Source: DATFVA01 sp963811905 (GTDB lineage: Bacteria; Bacteroidota; Ignavibacteria; Ignavibacteriales; Ignavibacteriaceae). From it: 64,000 nt of DNA. The stretch covers positions 620,001 through 684,000 of the forward strand of contig CAWETK010000018.1 in NCBI GenBank assembly GCA_963811905.1, given 5' to 3'. The translations under genes and the position numbers were made by a program. Positions 17,714-25,512 of this stretch are shown piece by piece; within the stretch, counting starts at the first letter, position 1, and each line of letters starts with the position of its first letter. A model generated the notes under the pieces. That model saw only the letters and a list, made by a program, of their open reading frames with translations. It was not told where the DNA came from and did not search any database.

Positions 17714-18013
17714 TTACTTAATATTTTGGGAAGTTATTTGTGAATTCGGATTGGAAACTGAACGATCGTTAAGAAATTTCAGGCTATTCATCAGCCGGTA
17801 GACAGCATTATAACCGGGAAAATTATAATCATAGCCGGTACCGTATAACAGCCGCTGAAACTGATCCTCAATCAGCATAATAATCTCTGCTTCACTCTGC
17901 CTCCCGGGATTTATGGAATCAATGTTTAAAGCAGCATTCATTATGGCTTCAGAATCTTCTTCACGCCGCAGCAGGTCTTTTATTAAAGGGTAGAAATGAT
18001 CAAAGTAGTCCAT
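17714..18013 (-). CDS. Hypothetical protein, 99 aa
   Basis: A small soluble, acidic and mostly helical protein. It has no signal peptide, no membrane segment and no motif I recognise. It starts at ATG after GGGAGTGAGCAG, a plausible ribosome-binding site. It ends facing the bactofilin gene and is preceded, in the same direction, by a large hybrid kinase whose stop is 115 bases upstream. Function unknown. Confidence 0.55.
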   Translation of the reverse strand: MDYFDHFYPLIKDLLRREEDSEAIMNAALNIDSINPGRQSEAEIIMLIEDQFQRLLYGTGYDYNFPGYNAVYRLMNSLKFLNDRSVSNPNSQITSQNIK

Positions 18014-18128
18014 CTGCTCACTCCCTGGATATCAATACAATAATTTTAATTATCTGATCTTACAGGCATTCCAAAATATATTTTTTATCGGAAAAAGCTG
18101 TGATGTTAAAAACAATTTCCCGAATTGA

Positions 18129-20300
18129 TTATGAAAAAGTTATACGGAATTCTGTGCCTTCTTTTCTTATTAATTCGATCTTCCCTTTTAATTGTGTAAC
18201 TAATGAATTCACAAGGAGTAATCCAAGCGATTTCGTATTATTAAACTGGATTTCGGCAGGTATTCCTGCTCCGTTATCTTTGATGGTAAGGATGTTTTTA
18301 TCAACCTGAACATTCAGACATACCATAATGGCACCGTTTTTCATCTCCCTGAATGCATATTTAAAAGCATTCACGATAAGTTCATTTACAATAAGTCCAA
18401 TCACTATTGCATCATCTATTGTTGCCGTAATTTTTGCGAGTTTCAGATCAACGTCAATATTTTTATCCGAATCAGAGAATGATTTCTGCACTTCCAGAAT
18501 AAGTTCTGTCAGATAGTCGCTCAAATCAAGCTCGCTAATCCCTCCCCTTCTGTATAATTTATCGTGGACAAGGATCATCGACCTGATCCGGTTCTGGCTG
18601 TCGGTAAAAACTTCTTCGATAGTCCGGTTCAAAGAGTAATTTTTCTGAAGATTGAACAGGCTCAAAATAATCTGCAGGTTGTTCTTCACGCGATGATGTA
18701 TTTCTTTCATCAGCATATCTTTTTCAGCAAGAGAGCCTTTTAATTCTTTCTCCATTTTTTTCAATTGCGTGATATCCTGATTAATGACGAGGATACTTTC
18801 TATATCCCCCTCTGAATTCATGATCGGAACAGCTGAATTGATTATAGTTTTCTTTTCACCATCAAAACATTCTATATCGATTATTTCGTTGAGGGATGTT
18901 TCACCATATTTGCTAGCCCTATCCAGAGCCCATTCTCCTTTTTTAATTTCTTTGCCTGTGTCAGCCCACCAGCCTCTAATGGCATCAACTTTTTCCAGCG
19001 ACCACTGATTTGTTACACCCCAGATAAGTTCGGCTGCTTTATTATGCCGGAGAATATTTCCATTCTTATCTGCAATCCACATTCCCACAGGGTTATTTTC
19101 TATAATTTTTTCAAGAAGCAGATTCTTTTGCTGTAACTCTTCTTCGGATCTGATTCTTTCACTTATATCCCTTGAAACTATCAGGATAGAAACGACTTCA
19201 CCATCGAAAGCCACTTCGGGAATCATTAAAATTTCAAATATTTTGATGCCATCAATAGTCTCAACGGATTCCCTAAGATATCTTTTTTTCCTGGAATTAA
19301 ATATTTCTCTTATAATATCTGTCCATTTCCGGTAATCTGACTCGCCTGAAATCTCAGAAAGATTTTTGCCAACATAATAACCAGAGTCTTTACCCTTCAA
19401 ATTTTTAATTATAGAGTTGGTGTATAATACATTTAATTCTTTATCAAACCGTATAATTATATCCGGACTATTTTCAGCCAAAACTTTATAATTTTCAAAT
19501 GCACGGTCTAAGATATTTTCAGCTCTCTTTTTTAAATTAATATCTTCCACAGTAATAAAAATAATTACAGGCTTACCGGCTGGTTTAATAAGTGAACCGT
19601 TTATCCTTGCCCATCTAACAGATCCGTCCTTGTTAATGAGCCTTCTGTCCGAGGCAAAACTCCCGATCTGTCCCCTTAACATTTTAATCCAGTCATCAAT
19701 ATCTTTTTTCAGGTCATCGTCGTGAATGAGAATATCCACTTTCTGACCAAGCAGTTCGTGTTCATTATATCCGACTAATTCACAGGCTTTTTTATTCACC
19801 TTCAGGATATTTCCTTCAAGTGAGAGATGAGCCATCCCCAGACTTGCCTGCTCAAAAGTCTTTTCATAAAAATTTTCAGAAGTCTTTATTTGGTTTTCAA
19901 GCTTATTACGTTCGACAGCAAACCTGATCGATTTTTCAAGGATGGAAGTTTCAAGTTCAGATTTAGTTATGAAATCCTGAGCTCCGCTTTCTATTGCAGC
20001 TGAGCCGAGACTTTTATTACTATCCAGCGTTAAGACAACTACAGGAATGTGGGGATGATATTCTTTAATAACTCTCAGCGAGTCCAGTTCGCTGCTGTCG
20101 GGCAGTCCGAGATCAAGCAACAGAACATCGTAATGGTTATTTGATAAGGCATTCAGTCCATCGGAAAGATGTGAGCAGCTGGCTATATTATAACCATCAA
20201 GCGACGAACTGTTCAAAGCTTCTTTAATCAGTCTCGTGTCGCCCGGATTATCTTCTATAATCAGGACAGAAATTGATTTAGTAATTGTCTTTGTTAACAT
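18129..20300 (-). CDS. Receiver-PAS-PAS-PAS-HisKA_2 hybrid sensor kinase
   Basis: A 723-aa soluble signalling protein. Residues 10-125 form a response-regulator receiver with acidic E16/D17, phospho-acceptor D63, T91 and K113, all conserved. Three PAS domains follow (about 140-260, 268-385 and 392-515), then the HisKA_2 box with His535/536 in EIHHRVKNNLQI. The HATPase domain has N-box NELIVNAFKYAF (639-650) and DNGAGIP (675-681). With a receiver at the N-terminus it can accept phosphate from another kinase, for instance the MASE1 kinase at 12164. The ATG follows a GGGGG tract. No membrane segment is present. Confidence 0.93.
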   Translation of the reverse strand: MLTKTITKSISVLIIEDNPGDTRLIKEALNSSSLDGYNIASCSHLSDGLNALSNNHYDVLLLDLGLPDSSELDSLRVIKEYHPHIPVVVLTLDSNKSLGSAAIESGAQDFITKSELETSILEKSIRFAVERNKLENQIKTSENFYEKTFEQASLGMAHLSLEGNILKVNKKACELVGYNEHELLGQKVDILIHDDDLKKDIDDWIKMLRGQIGSFASDRRLINKDGSVRWARINGSLIKPAGKPVIIFITVEDINLKKRAENILDRAFENYKVLAENSPDIIIRFDKELNVLYTNSIIKNLKGKDSGYYVGKNLSEISGESDYRKWTDIIREIFNSRKKRYLRESVETIDGIKIFEILMIPEVAFDGEVVSILIVSRDISERIRSEEELQQKNLLLEKIIENNPVGMWIADKNGNILRHNKAAELIWGVTNQWSLEKVDAIRGWWADTGKEIKKGEWALDRASKYGETSLNEIIDIECFDGEKKTIINSAVPIMNSEGDIESILVINQDITQLKKMEKELKGSLAEKDMLMKEIHHRVKNNLQIILSLFNLQKNYSLNRTIEEVFTDSQNRIRSMILVHDKLYRRGGISELDLSDYLTELILEVQKSFSDSDKNIDVDLKLAKITATIDDAIVIGLIVNELIVNAFKYAFREMKNGAIMVCLNVQVDKNILTIKDNGAGIPAEIQFNNTKSLGLLLVNSLVTQLKGKIELIRKEGTEFRITFS

Positions 20301-20466
20301 TTATTCCCCCGATGTTTAACGGTTATTGATTACTCTGACACATAAGTATACAGGAAGGAGATGGAATTCAGTGCATTAATATAAGACTTATTTAACCAAA
20401 AGCATTTAGAACATATTGATTAAAATCACATATAGAGATTGCCGAGAGTTTTGGTATTTCAGGTTT

Positions 20467-20763
20467 TTATCCTGGATGAGGGTGCACTAGTAAATCCCAG
20501 AACGCTATTATGAATGTCAGAATTCCGGAAAACAAGAAAATCATCTGGCTAACCTCGCCTACTGAGACAATTAAGAATAATATAAATCCAATGAAAACAA
20601 TTATCATATCTAATCTGCTATTGCCTTTCCCTGCACCCCATAAGCCGGAAACTAATAATATAATGCTTGCCAGTATCATACTTATTTCATTACTTATTCT
20701 ATCAATATAAGCACAGCTGATCAGCCATCCGGAAACTAAGATGTTAATCCAGTCCTGCCACAT
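20467..20763 (-). CDS. Small four-helix membrane protein, SPW-repeat-like
   Basis: A 98-aa membrane protein with about four hydrophobic helices and an N-terminus (MWQDWINILVSGWLI) resembling SPW-repeat family proteins. The ATG at 20763 is chosen because CCGGAGGTG lies seven bases upstream; the open frame extends further but without a ribosome-binding site. The role of the family is unknown, and the match is by pattern only. Confidence 0.7.
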   Translation of the reverse strand: MWQDWINILVSGWLISCAYIDRISNEISMILASIILLVSGLWGAGKGNSRLDMIIVFIGFILFLIVSVGEVSQMIFLFSGILTFIIAFWDLLVHPHPG

Positions 20764-21158
20764 AATTACACCTCCGGGTGTTATTATTATTGTGTAATGA
20801 GTACTTAAATAAATCAAAAAATAATCTTTGTGATTATAGGATGGAACTTTTTGGGTATTCAATTTAGATCACGGAATAAGGAATTGAGTGAATTAGCGAA
20901 TTGGGCGGATTGAGCGGATTAATTGAACAATCAGGCGGATTAAAGGGATTAAGCGGATAAATTTTGCTAATTAGGTGAATTAATTAAGGGATTTAGTGCA
21001 TTAGGCGAATTGGGGATTGGCGGATTGAATTGAGCGAATTTTCGTTAATAATTTTTGCGGATATAGTGGAAATTTTGGCTGAAAGATAATTATATTAGAA
21101 AATATCCCGGATCAAAAGAAATAATACAACTCTAATCAATTTATGAAAGGACTGAAAT
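20764..21158. other. Intergenic region with degenerate short tandem repeats
   Basis: 395 bases between divergent genes. About 20871-21044 is made of imperfect 8-9-bp words (GCGAATTGA, GCGGATTGA and GCGGATTAA variants). The remaining AT-rich flanks should hold the two promoters. No ORF is supported. Confidence 0.65.
20871..21044. repeat. Degenerate 8-9-bp tandem repeat tract
   Basis: Many variants of GCGAATTGA / GCGGATTGA / GCGGATTAA follow one another with occasional spacing changes. This suggests slippage-driven expansion and later drift. No coding frame runs through it. Confidence 0.7.
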
Positions 21159-21848
21159 ATGTTTATAGGACACTTCGGCGCAGGATTAGCAGGAAAGAAA
21201 ACTGCACCAGGAGTTTCACTTGGAACGATGTTTTTAGCGGCACAATTCCTGGACCTTATCTGGCCGGTTTTTATTTTGACAGGAATAGAGAAAGTTAAAA
21301 TAGTTCCGGGATTGACCGCCGCAAATCCTCTTGAATTTACTTACTATCCTTATTCACACAGCCTGCTTATGGTAATAGTCTGGGCCGCACTTTTCGGTTT
21401 GATATATTATTCATATAAGAAAAATTTATATAATGCTATTGTATTAGGAATCCTGGTAATAAGTCATTGGGTCCTTGATTTAATAGTTCATATTCCCGAT
21501 CTGCCTATTTTTCCCTGGGGGAATTTTAAGGTTGGGATGGGGTTGTGGAATTTCGAAATAATTTCGGTTATTCTTGAAATCTTAATATTCCTCGGAGGAA
21601 TTTATCTTTATCTTTCCTGCACTGAGGCGAAAAATAAAAAAGGCAGCTACGGGTTCTGGGGATTAATTATTTTTCTGTTTATTGTATACCTTATGAATAT
21701 TATCAGTCCCCCGCCCCCTTCTGTTGAAGCAATTGGTTATGCAGGTTTGCTGCAATGGCTTTTTATTCCGTGGGCATTCTGGATTGACCGAAACAGGGTA
21801 AATATCGGCGCTAAAGCGGAGAATATTATCGCGAACAGAGCATCATAA
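21159..21848 (+). CDS. Integral membrane protein related to YdjM/DUF457-type hydrolases
   Basis: A 229-aa protein with about six or seven transmembrane helices. Conserved-looking polar motifs occur inside or near the helices: IGHFGAGLAGKK at the N-terminus, YYPYSHSLLM, and ISHWVLDLIVHIPDLPIF. The spacing of these His/Asp residues resembles the membrane-bound metal-dependent hydrolase family DUF457. The reaction is not known. The start is ATG with AAAGGACTG upstream. It appears monocistronic. Confidence 0.75.
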   Translation: MFIGHFGAGLAGKKTAPGVSLGTMFLAAQFLDLIWPVFILTGIEKVKIVPGLTAANPLEFTYYPYSHSLLMVIVWAALFGLIYYSYKKNLYNAIVLGILVISHWVLDLIVHIPDLPIFPWGNFKVGMGLWNFEIISVILEILIFLGGIYLYLSCTEAKNKKGSYGFWGLIIFLFIVYLMNIISPPPPSVEAIGYAGLLQWLFIPWAFWIDRNRVNIGAKAENIIANRAS

Positions 21849-21908
21849 AATTGTTGAGATATGCAACAACACTGACAAAATGGCAGACACTGAATTTATA
21901 CCCTATTT

Positions 21909-21941
21909 AGAGGCCGGTAAGAGGCCTTTTAAAGGCCGGGA
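21909..21941. repeat. Tandem array, three 11-bp units
   Basis: AGAGGCCGGTA, AGAGGCCTTTT and AAAGGCCGGGA follow directly on one another, with the GGCC core at an exact 11-bp step. Confidence 0.75.
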
Positions 21942-22052
21942 GGACTCAAAATGAGACAATGCAAAAATAGGCAATAATCGCGATTTTTGATAGTTGAAAA
22001 AATAAACAGTATGACAAAATGTCATAGCTCAAATTGAGACAGGAAGGGAGGG

Positions 22053-22077
22053 GTGGAGTGTTGGGGCGAACCACGGA
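22053..22077. repeat. 25-bp dispersed repeat, copy 2
   Basis: Exact 25-base match to 15196-15220. Confidence 0.7.
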
Positions 22078-22082
22078 GTTTT

Positions 22083-22289
22083 AGCGAAACGGCGTTTTGC
22101 TTTACAGCTTTAGGGGTTGACTAAAAAGTAACCCTGTCATTCCGATCAAGGTAAGAGTTCTTAGAATTCGAAAAGATTTCTCGGTCGAAGACTCCCTCGA
22201 AATGACATTGTCTTGCTTTTTAGTCAGCCCCTTTACATCTTTAGCGAAACAGCGTTTCGCTTTACAACTTAGCGAAACGGCGTTTCGCT
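22083..22289. repeat. Three copies of a 19-bp hairpin unit
   Basis: AGCGAAACGGCGTTTCGCT-type units (8-bp stem, 3-base loop) occur at 22083-22101 (one mismatch in the stem), 22243-22261 and 22271-22289. Each is followed by TTACA. They flank the REP-like element. The last one lies right after the nagB stop, where it could protect or end that transcript, though no T-tract follows. Confidence 0.75.
22112..22232. mobile_element. REP/MITE-like inverted-repeat element, non-coding
   Basis: A 121-bp element has 17-bp terminal inverted repeats with one mismatch (AGGGGTTGACTAAAAAG at 22112-22128; CTTTTTAGTCAGCCCCT at 22216-22232). A second inner pair consists of TGTCATTCCGA and TCGAAATGACA. The interior is of the GTCATTCCGA...TCTCGGTCGAAG type known from REP-like repeats in several Bacteroidota genomes. 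It has no coding capacity, so mobility, if any, would need an enzyme supplied elsewhere. Confidence 0.75.
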
Positions 22290-22299
22290 TTACATTTAT

Positions 22300-23109
22300 T
22301 TAGAGCAGAGAATCGGGATCGAGGTGAAGTGCTTCGATATCTTTAAAGTATTTAACGGTTCCAACTTTAAGCTCGTAGGTTGCCTGGTCATTACAAACGA
22401 TCATTCCTTTCGGGTGCAGCTGAAGAGCACTTACAGTCCACATATGATTAACTCCTTCTTCAACTACTTTAGCCAGCGCTCTTGCTTTATTCAATCCGCT
22501 TATGATTATAACAACTTCCTCTGCGTCAAGAACAGTTTTAACACCGACAGTCAATGCAGTTCTCGGCACTTTATCCAGGTCATTATCGAAGAATCTTGAA
22601 TTAGCTGTAATTGTATCATATGTCAGGGTTTTAACTCTTGTTAAAGAGCCTAACGAAGAACCGGGTTCATTAAAAGCGATATGTCCGTCAGGTCCAATAC
22701 CTCCGACGAATAAATTTATCCCTCCTGCTTTTGCGATTCTGGCTTCATAATCTTCACACTCTTTCTCAAGGTCCTTAGCGTTTCCATTTAAAATATTAAC
22801 ATTGCGTTTATCGATATCAATATGACTGAAAAAGTTGTGCCACATAAAGGAGTGGTAGCTTTCAGGATGATTTTCCGGTAATCCTACATATTCATCCATA
22901 TTAAATGTGGTGACATACTTAAATGAAATAATTCCCTTCTTATTTAATTTTATAAGTTCTTTGTACATACCTAAAGGTGATGAACCGGTAGGAAGTCCAA
23001 GCACAAAATGATTTTTACCTGACGGTTTGAATTCAAGTATTCTTTTAGCGACGTAGTTTGCAACCCATTTAGAAACCATTTCATACGTCGGCTGAATTAT
23101 AAGTCTCAC
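22300..23109 (-). CDS. nagB: Glucosamine-6-phosphate deaminase
   Basis: Converts glucosamine-6-phosphate to fructose-6-phosphate and ammonia, the last dedicated step of N-acetylglucosamine breakdown. The 269-aa protein has GLPTGSSPLGMYKELI, the active-site segment NMDEYVGLP and GGIGPDGHIAFNEPGSS with the catalytic His. The size equals the family norm. It is the last gene of the chitin locus, 73 bases after nagA. Confidence 0.97.
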   Translation of the reverse strand: MRLIIQPTYEMVSKWVANYVAKRILEFKPSGKNHFVLGLPTGSSPLGMYKELIKLNKKGIISFKYVTTFNMDEYVGLPENHPESYHSFMWHNFFSHIDIDKRNVNILNGNAKDLEKECEDYEARIAKAGGINLFVGGIGPDGHIAFNEPGSSLGSLTRVKTLTYDTITANSRFFDNDLDKVPRTALTVGVKTVLDAEEVVIIISGLNKARALAKVVEEGVNHMWTVSALQLHPKGMIVCNDQATYELKVGTVKYFKDIEALHLDPDSLL

Positions 23110-23182
23110 TTTATTTCTCCTATTAATTTTAGTTTATTAAACAGAACAATTCTCTTTCACAGATAGAATTATCCTTAGTCTG

Positions 23183-24361
23183 CTATTCAATAACCTGGCT
23201 GGCATTTTTGCCAAAAGTTGTTTTACCGTTTAGAATAGTTAAGAATACTTCATAGTTACTGTTAAGCACCGCGATATCCGCATCCTTACCGACAGCCAGT
23301 ATTCCTTTCTTATGTTCGAGGTTTAATACTTTTACTCCATTCAATGAGGCCATCCTGACAGCCTCGGTTATTTTAGCACCTGCAGCTTCAACCATATTCT
23401 TTATTGCAAGATTAAGTGTGAGAGTACTTCCGGCAAGCGTTCCGTCCTCAAGAAAAGCTTTCTTATTTTTCATGTAAATCTTCTGATCGGCAAACTCATA
23501 CTCGCCTTCATGCATTCCGCCTGCTCTTATAGAATCAGACACCAGTATAATCCCGCTGCTCCCCTTAAGTTTTAAGAGCAGCTGCATTACCGCGGGGTGA
23601 ACATGCAGTGTGTCGGCTATTAATTCAATTTTAAGTTCATTGTGCAGAAGAGAAGCAAGTACAATACTGGGTGTTCTGTGATGGAACTGCTGCATAGCAT
23701 TAAAAATATGTGTTACATGTGCAGCACCGTTATCGATAGCGTTAAGCACTTCATCATAACCTGCCATCGAGTGGCCAATCGAAAGAACAACACCATCCTG
23801 TGCAGCAGCACGCATCACTTTGTCAGCATCCGGCAATTCAGGGGCGATAGTCATAATCTTAATATGTCCTTTAGAAGCCTCCCATATTTTCTTCCAGGAA
23901 TCAACATCAGGTTTCCATAAGTAATCCTGATTCATTGCTCCCTTAAGCTGTTTATTCAGATACGGTCCTTCCATATGGATTCCGCGGATATTCGATCCGG
24001 GATGTTCCTCGATGAAGTCAGCTACTCTCCTAAGATCCTTCAGCAGAAGTTTTTCCGGCTTTGCAAATAGAGAGGCCAGCATAGTGGTGGAGCCGTGCCG
24101 GAGGAAATAGGAGCTGATCTTTTCTATACTTTCACCGTTATCATCTGCAAAACCATGCCCTGCTCCCCCGTGAACAAGCAGATCTGCAAACCCGGGACAA
24201 ACAAGTTTTCCTTGAACATCGATCACTTTATATTCCGGAGGCGGGGTTAATTCAGAGGACTTTCCAAGTCCTGCTATTTTACCTTTTTCGACTAAGATAG
24301 TACCATCATCAATAACTCTGAATGGAGTAATTATTTTTCCTCCCGATAAAGCTAATTTCAT
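23183..24361 (-). CDS. nagA: N-acetylglucosamine-6-phosphate deacetylase
   Basis: Amidohydrolase that removes acetate from GlcNAc-6-phosphate to feed NagB. The 392-aa protein has the N-terminal composite domain and CPGFADLLVHGGAGHGF (metal region). It also has GIHMEGPYLN, the His residues of ISIGHSMAGYDE-like LSIGHSM and THIFNAMQQFHHR, and the late catalytic Asp region ILVSDSIRAGG. It is 20 bases downstream of the NagX-like gene. Confidence 0.96.
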   Translation of the reverse strand: MKLALSGGKIITPFRVIDDGTILVEKGKIAGLGKSSELTPPPEYKVIDVQGKLVCPGFADLLVHGGAGHGFADDNGESIEKISSYFLRHGSTTMLASLFAKPEKLLLKDLRRVADFIEEHPGSNIRGIHMEGPYLNKQLKGAMNQDYLWKPDVDSWKKIWEASKGHIKIMTIAPELPDADKVMRAAAQDGVVLSIGHSMAGYDEVLNAIDNGAAHVTHIFNAMQQFHHRTPSIVLASLLHNELKIELIADTLHVHPAVMQLLLKLKGSSGIILVSDSIRAGGMHEGEYEFADQKIYMKNKKAFLEDGTLAGSTLTLNLAIKNMVEAAGAKITEAVRMASLNGVKVLNLEHKKGILAVGKDADIAVLNSNYEVFLTILNGKTTFGKNASQVIE

Positions 24362-24381
24362 TTTACACCTTCACCTGTATC

Positions 24382-25488
24382 TCAGACTTTAATAAATATT
24401 TTATTTCTATAAAGGACGGACATCAGAACAAACAGTAAAATCACATAGCATACTGCCCATAGGAGTGAAGCATTTATGGGTGCAAGCCATGGAGTGAACA
24501 TATGATTGAATAGAAAATCCTTCAAAGGCACCGACTGCACCTTCACTTCATCGATTATTATTTCTAATAATTCAGATAAGAAGTATGCGGCTATTGCGTT
24601 CATACCGAATATCAGGAACGGTTTAGACCATTTTTTATATCCCCTTACATCAATAAACCAGTAGCACATTCCCAGGAAATCCAGAGCAAGTCCTGCAGTA
24701 TAAATAACATAGGAGCTTGTCCATAAATTTTTGTTTATCGGGAACCACATATCCCATATAATCCCTGCTGCCAGGAGAATATTTCCCCAGACGAACATAT
24801 AAATAGTCTTAGTTAGTTTATCTTTATCACTTCTGAGCAGTGAACCGGTTAAGATTCCTATAAGAACAGTTGCGATAGATGGAATTGAACTTAACAGACC
24901 TTCCGGATCCCATACGCGGGACTGACTCCATAGATGATTTCCGAAAATAAACCTGTCTAACCAGGCACCAAGGTTAGCAGCGGGCTCTAAACTTGCCGCA
25001 CCGCTTCCCGGCACGGGAATAAGCGTCATTAATCCCCAATAGAAAAGAAGGATTGATCCGGTAATTATAATAATAACCCTTCTATCAGATTTTATAAATA
25101 TGAGTGCAGAAATAAGATATGCAAAGGCAATTCTCTGAAGGACTCCGGGAATGCGCAAAGAAGCGAAATCAAAATACGGAAAACCATTCAGGAATAATCC
25201 CAGCAAAAATATCAGGAGACTTCTTCTTAGAACCTGGAAGATTATGCGGGAGCGTGAAGCATTATGCTCCAGTTTTTTTGAAAGAGAATAAGTCATCGCT
25301 ACCCCTACGATAAACATAAAGAATGGAAATATTATATCGGTAGGAGTACAGCCGTTCCATTTTGAATGAAGAAGAGCCGGGTAGACGTGTGCCCAGGTAC
25401 CGGGACTATTCACAAGTATCATCCCGGCAATGGTAATTCCTCTGAACACATCAAGCGAAACCAGCCTTTCAGATCCTTCGACATTCAT
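24382..25488 (-). CDS. NagX-like membrane protein (heparan-glucosaminide N-acetyltransferase family)
   Basis: A 368-aa polytopic protein with about ten helices. It begins RLVSLDVFRGITIAGMILVN, the signature of the DUF5009/HGSNAT-like family that includes NagX of GlcNAc gene clusters. Other typical parts are TPTDIIFPFFMFIVG and WDPEGLLSSIPSIATVLIG. It may acylate, transport or otherwise handle amino sugars at the inner membrane; the precise activity in bacteria is not settled. Its place between chitinase and nagA supports an amino-sugar role. Confidence 0.85.
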   Translation of the reverse strand: MNVEGSERLVSLDVFRGITIAGMILVNSPGTWAHVYPALLHSKWNGCTPTDIIFPFFMFIVGVAMTYSLSKKLEHNASRSRIIFQVLRRSLLIFLLGLFLNGFPYFDFASLRIPGVLQRIAFAYLISALIFIKSDRRVIIIITGSILLFYWGLMTLIPVPGSGAASLEPAANLGAWLDRFIFGNHLWSQSRVWDPEGLLSSIPSIATVLIGILTGSLLRSDKDKLTKTIYMFVWGNILLAAGIIWDMWFPINKNLWTSSYVIYTAGLALDFLGMCYWFIDVRGYKKWSKPFLIFGMNAIAAYFLSELLEIIIDEVKVQSVPLKDFLFNHMFTPWLAPINASLLWAVCYVILLFVLMSVLYRNKIFIKV

Positions 25489-25512
25489 TATTCTATCATA
25501 GTTTGATTTGAT

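Larger units (their letters stand above)
21849..22299. other. Intergenic region crowded with repeats
   Basis: 451 bases between convergent genes with no gene. In order they contain an 11-bp-period array (21909-21941), copy 2 of a 25-bp dispersed repeat (22053-22077), a hairpin unit, a REP/MITE-like inverted repeat (22112-22232) and two more hairpin units that end just after nagB. Confidence 0.8.
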
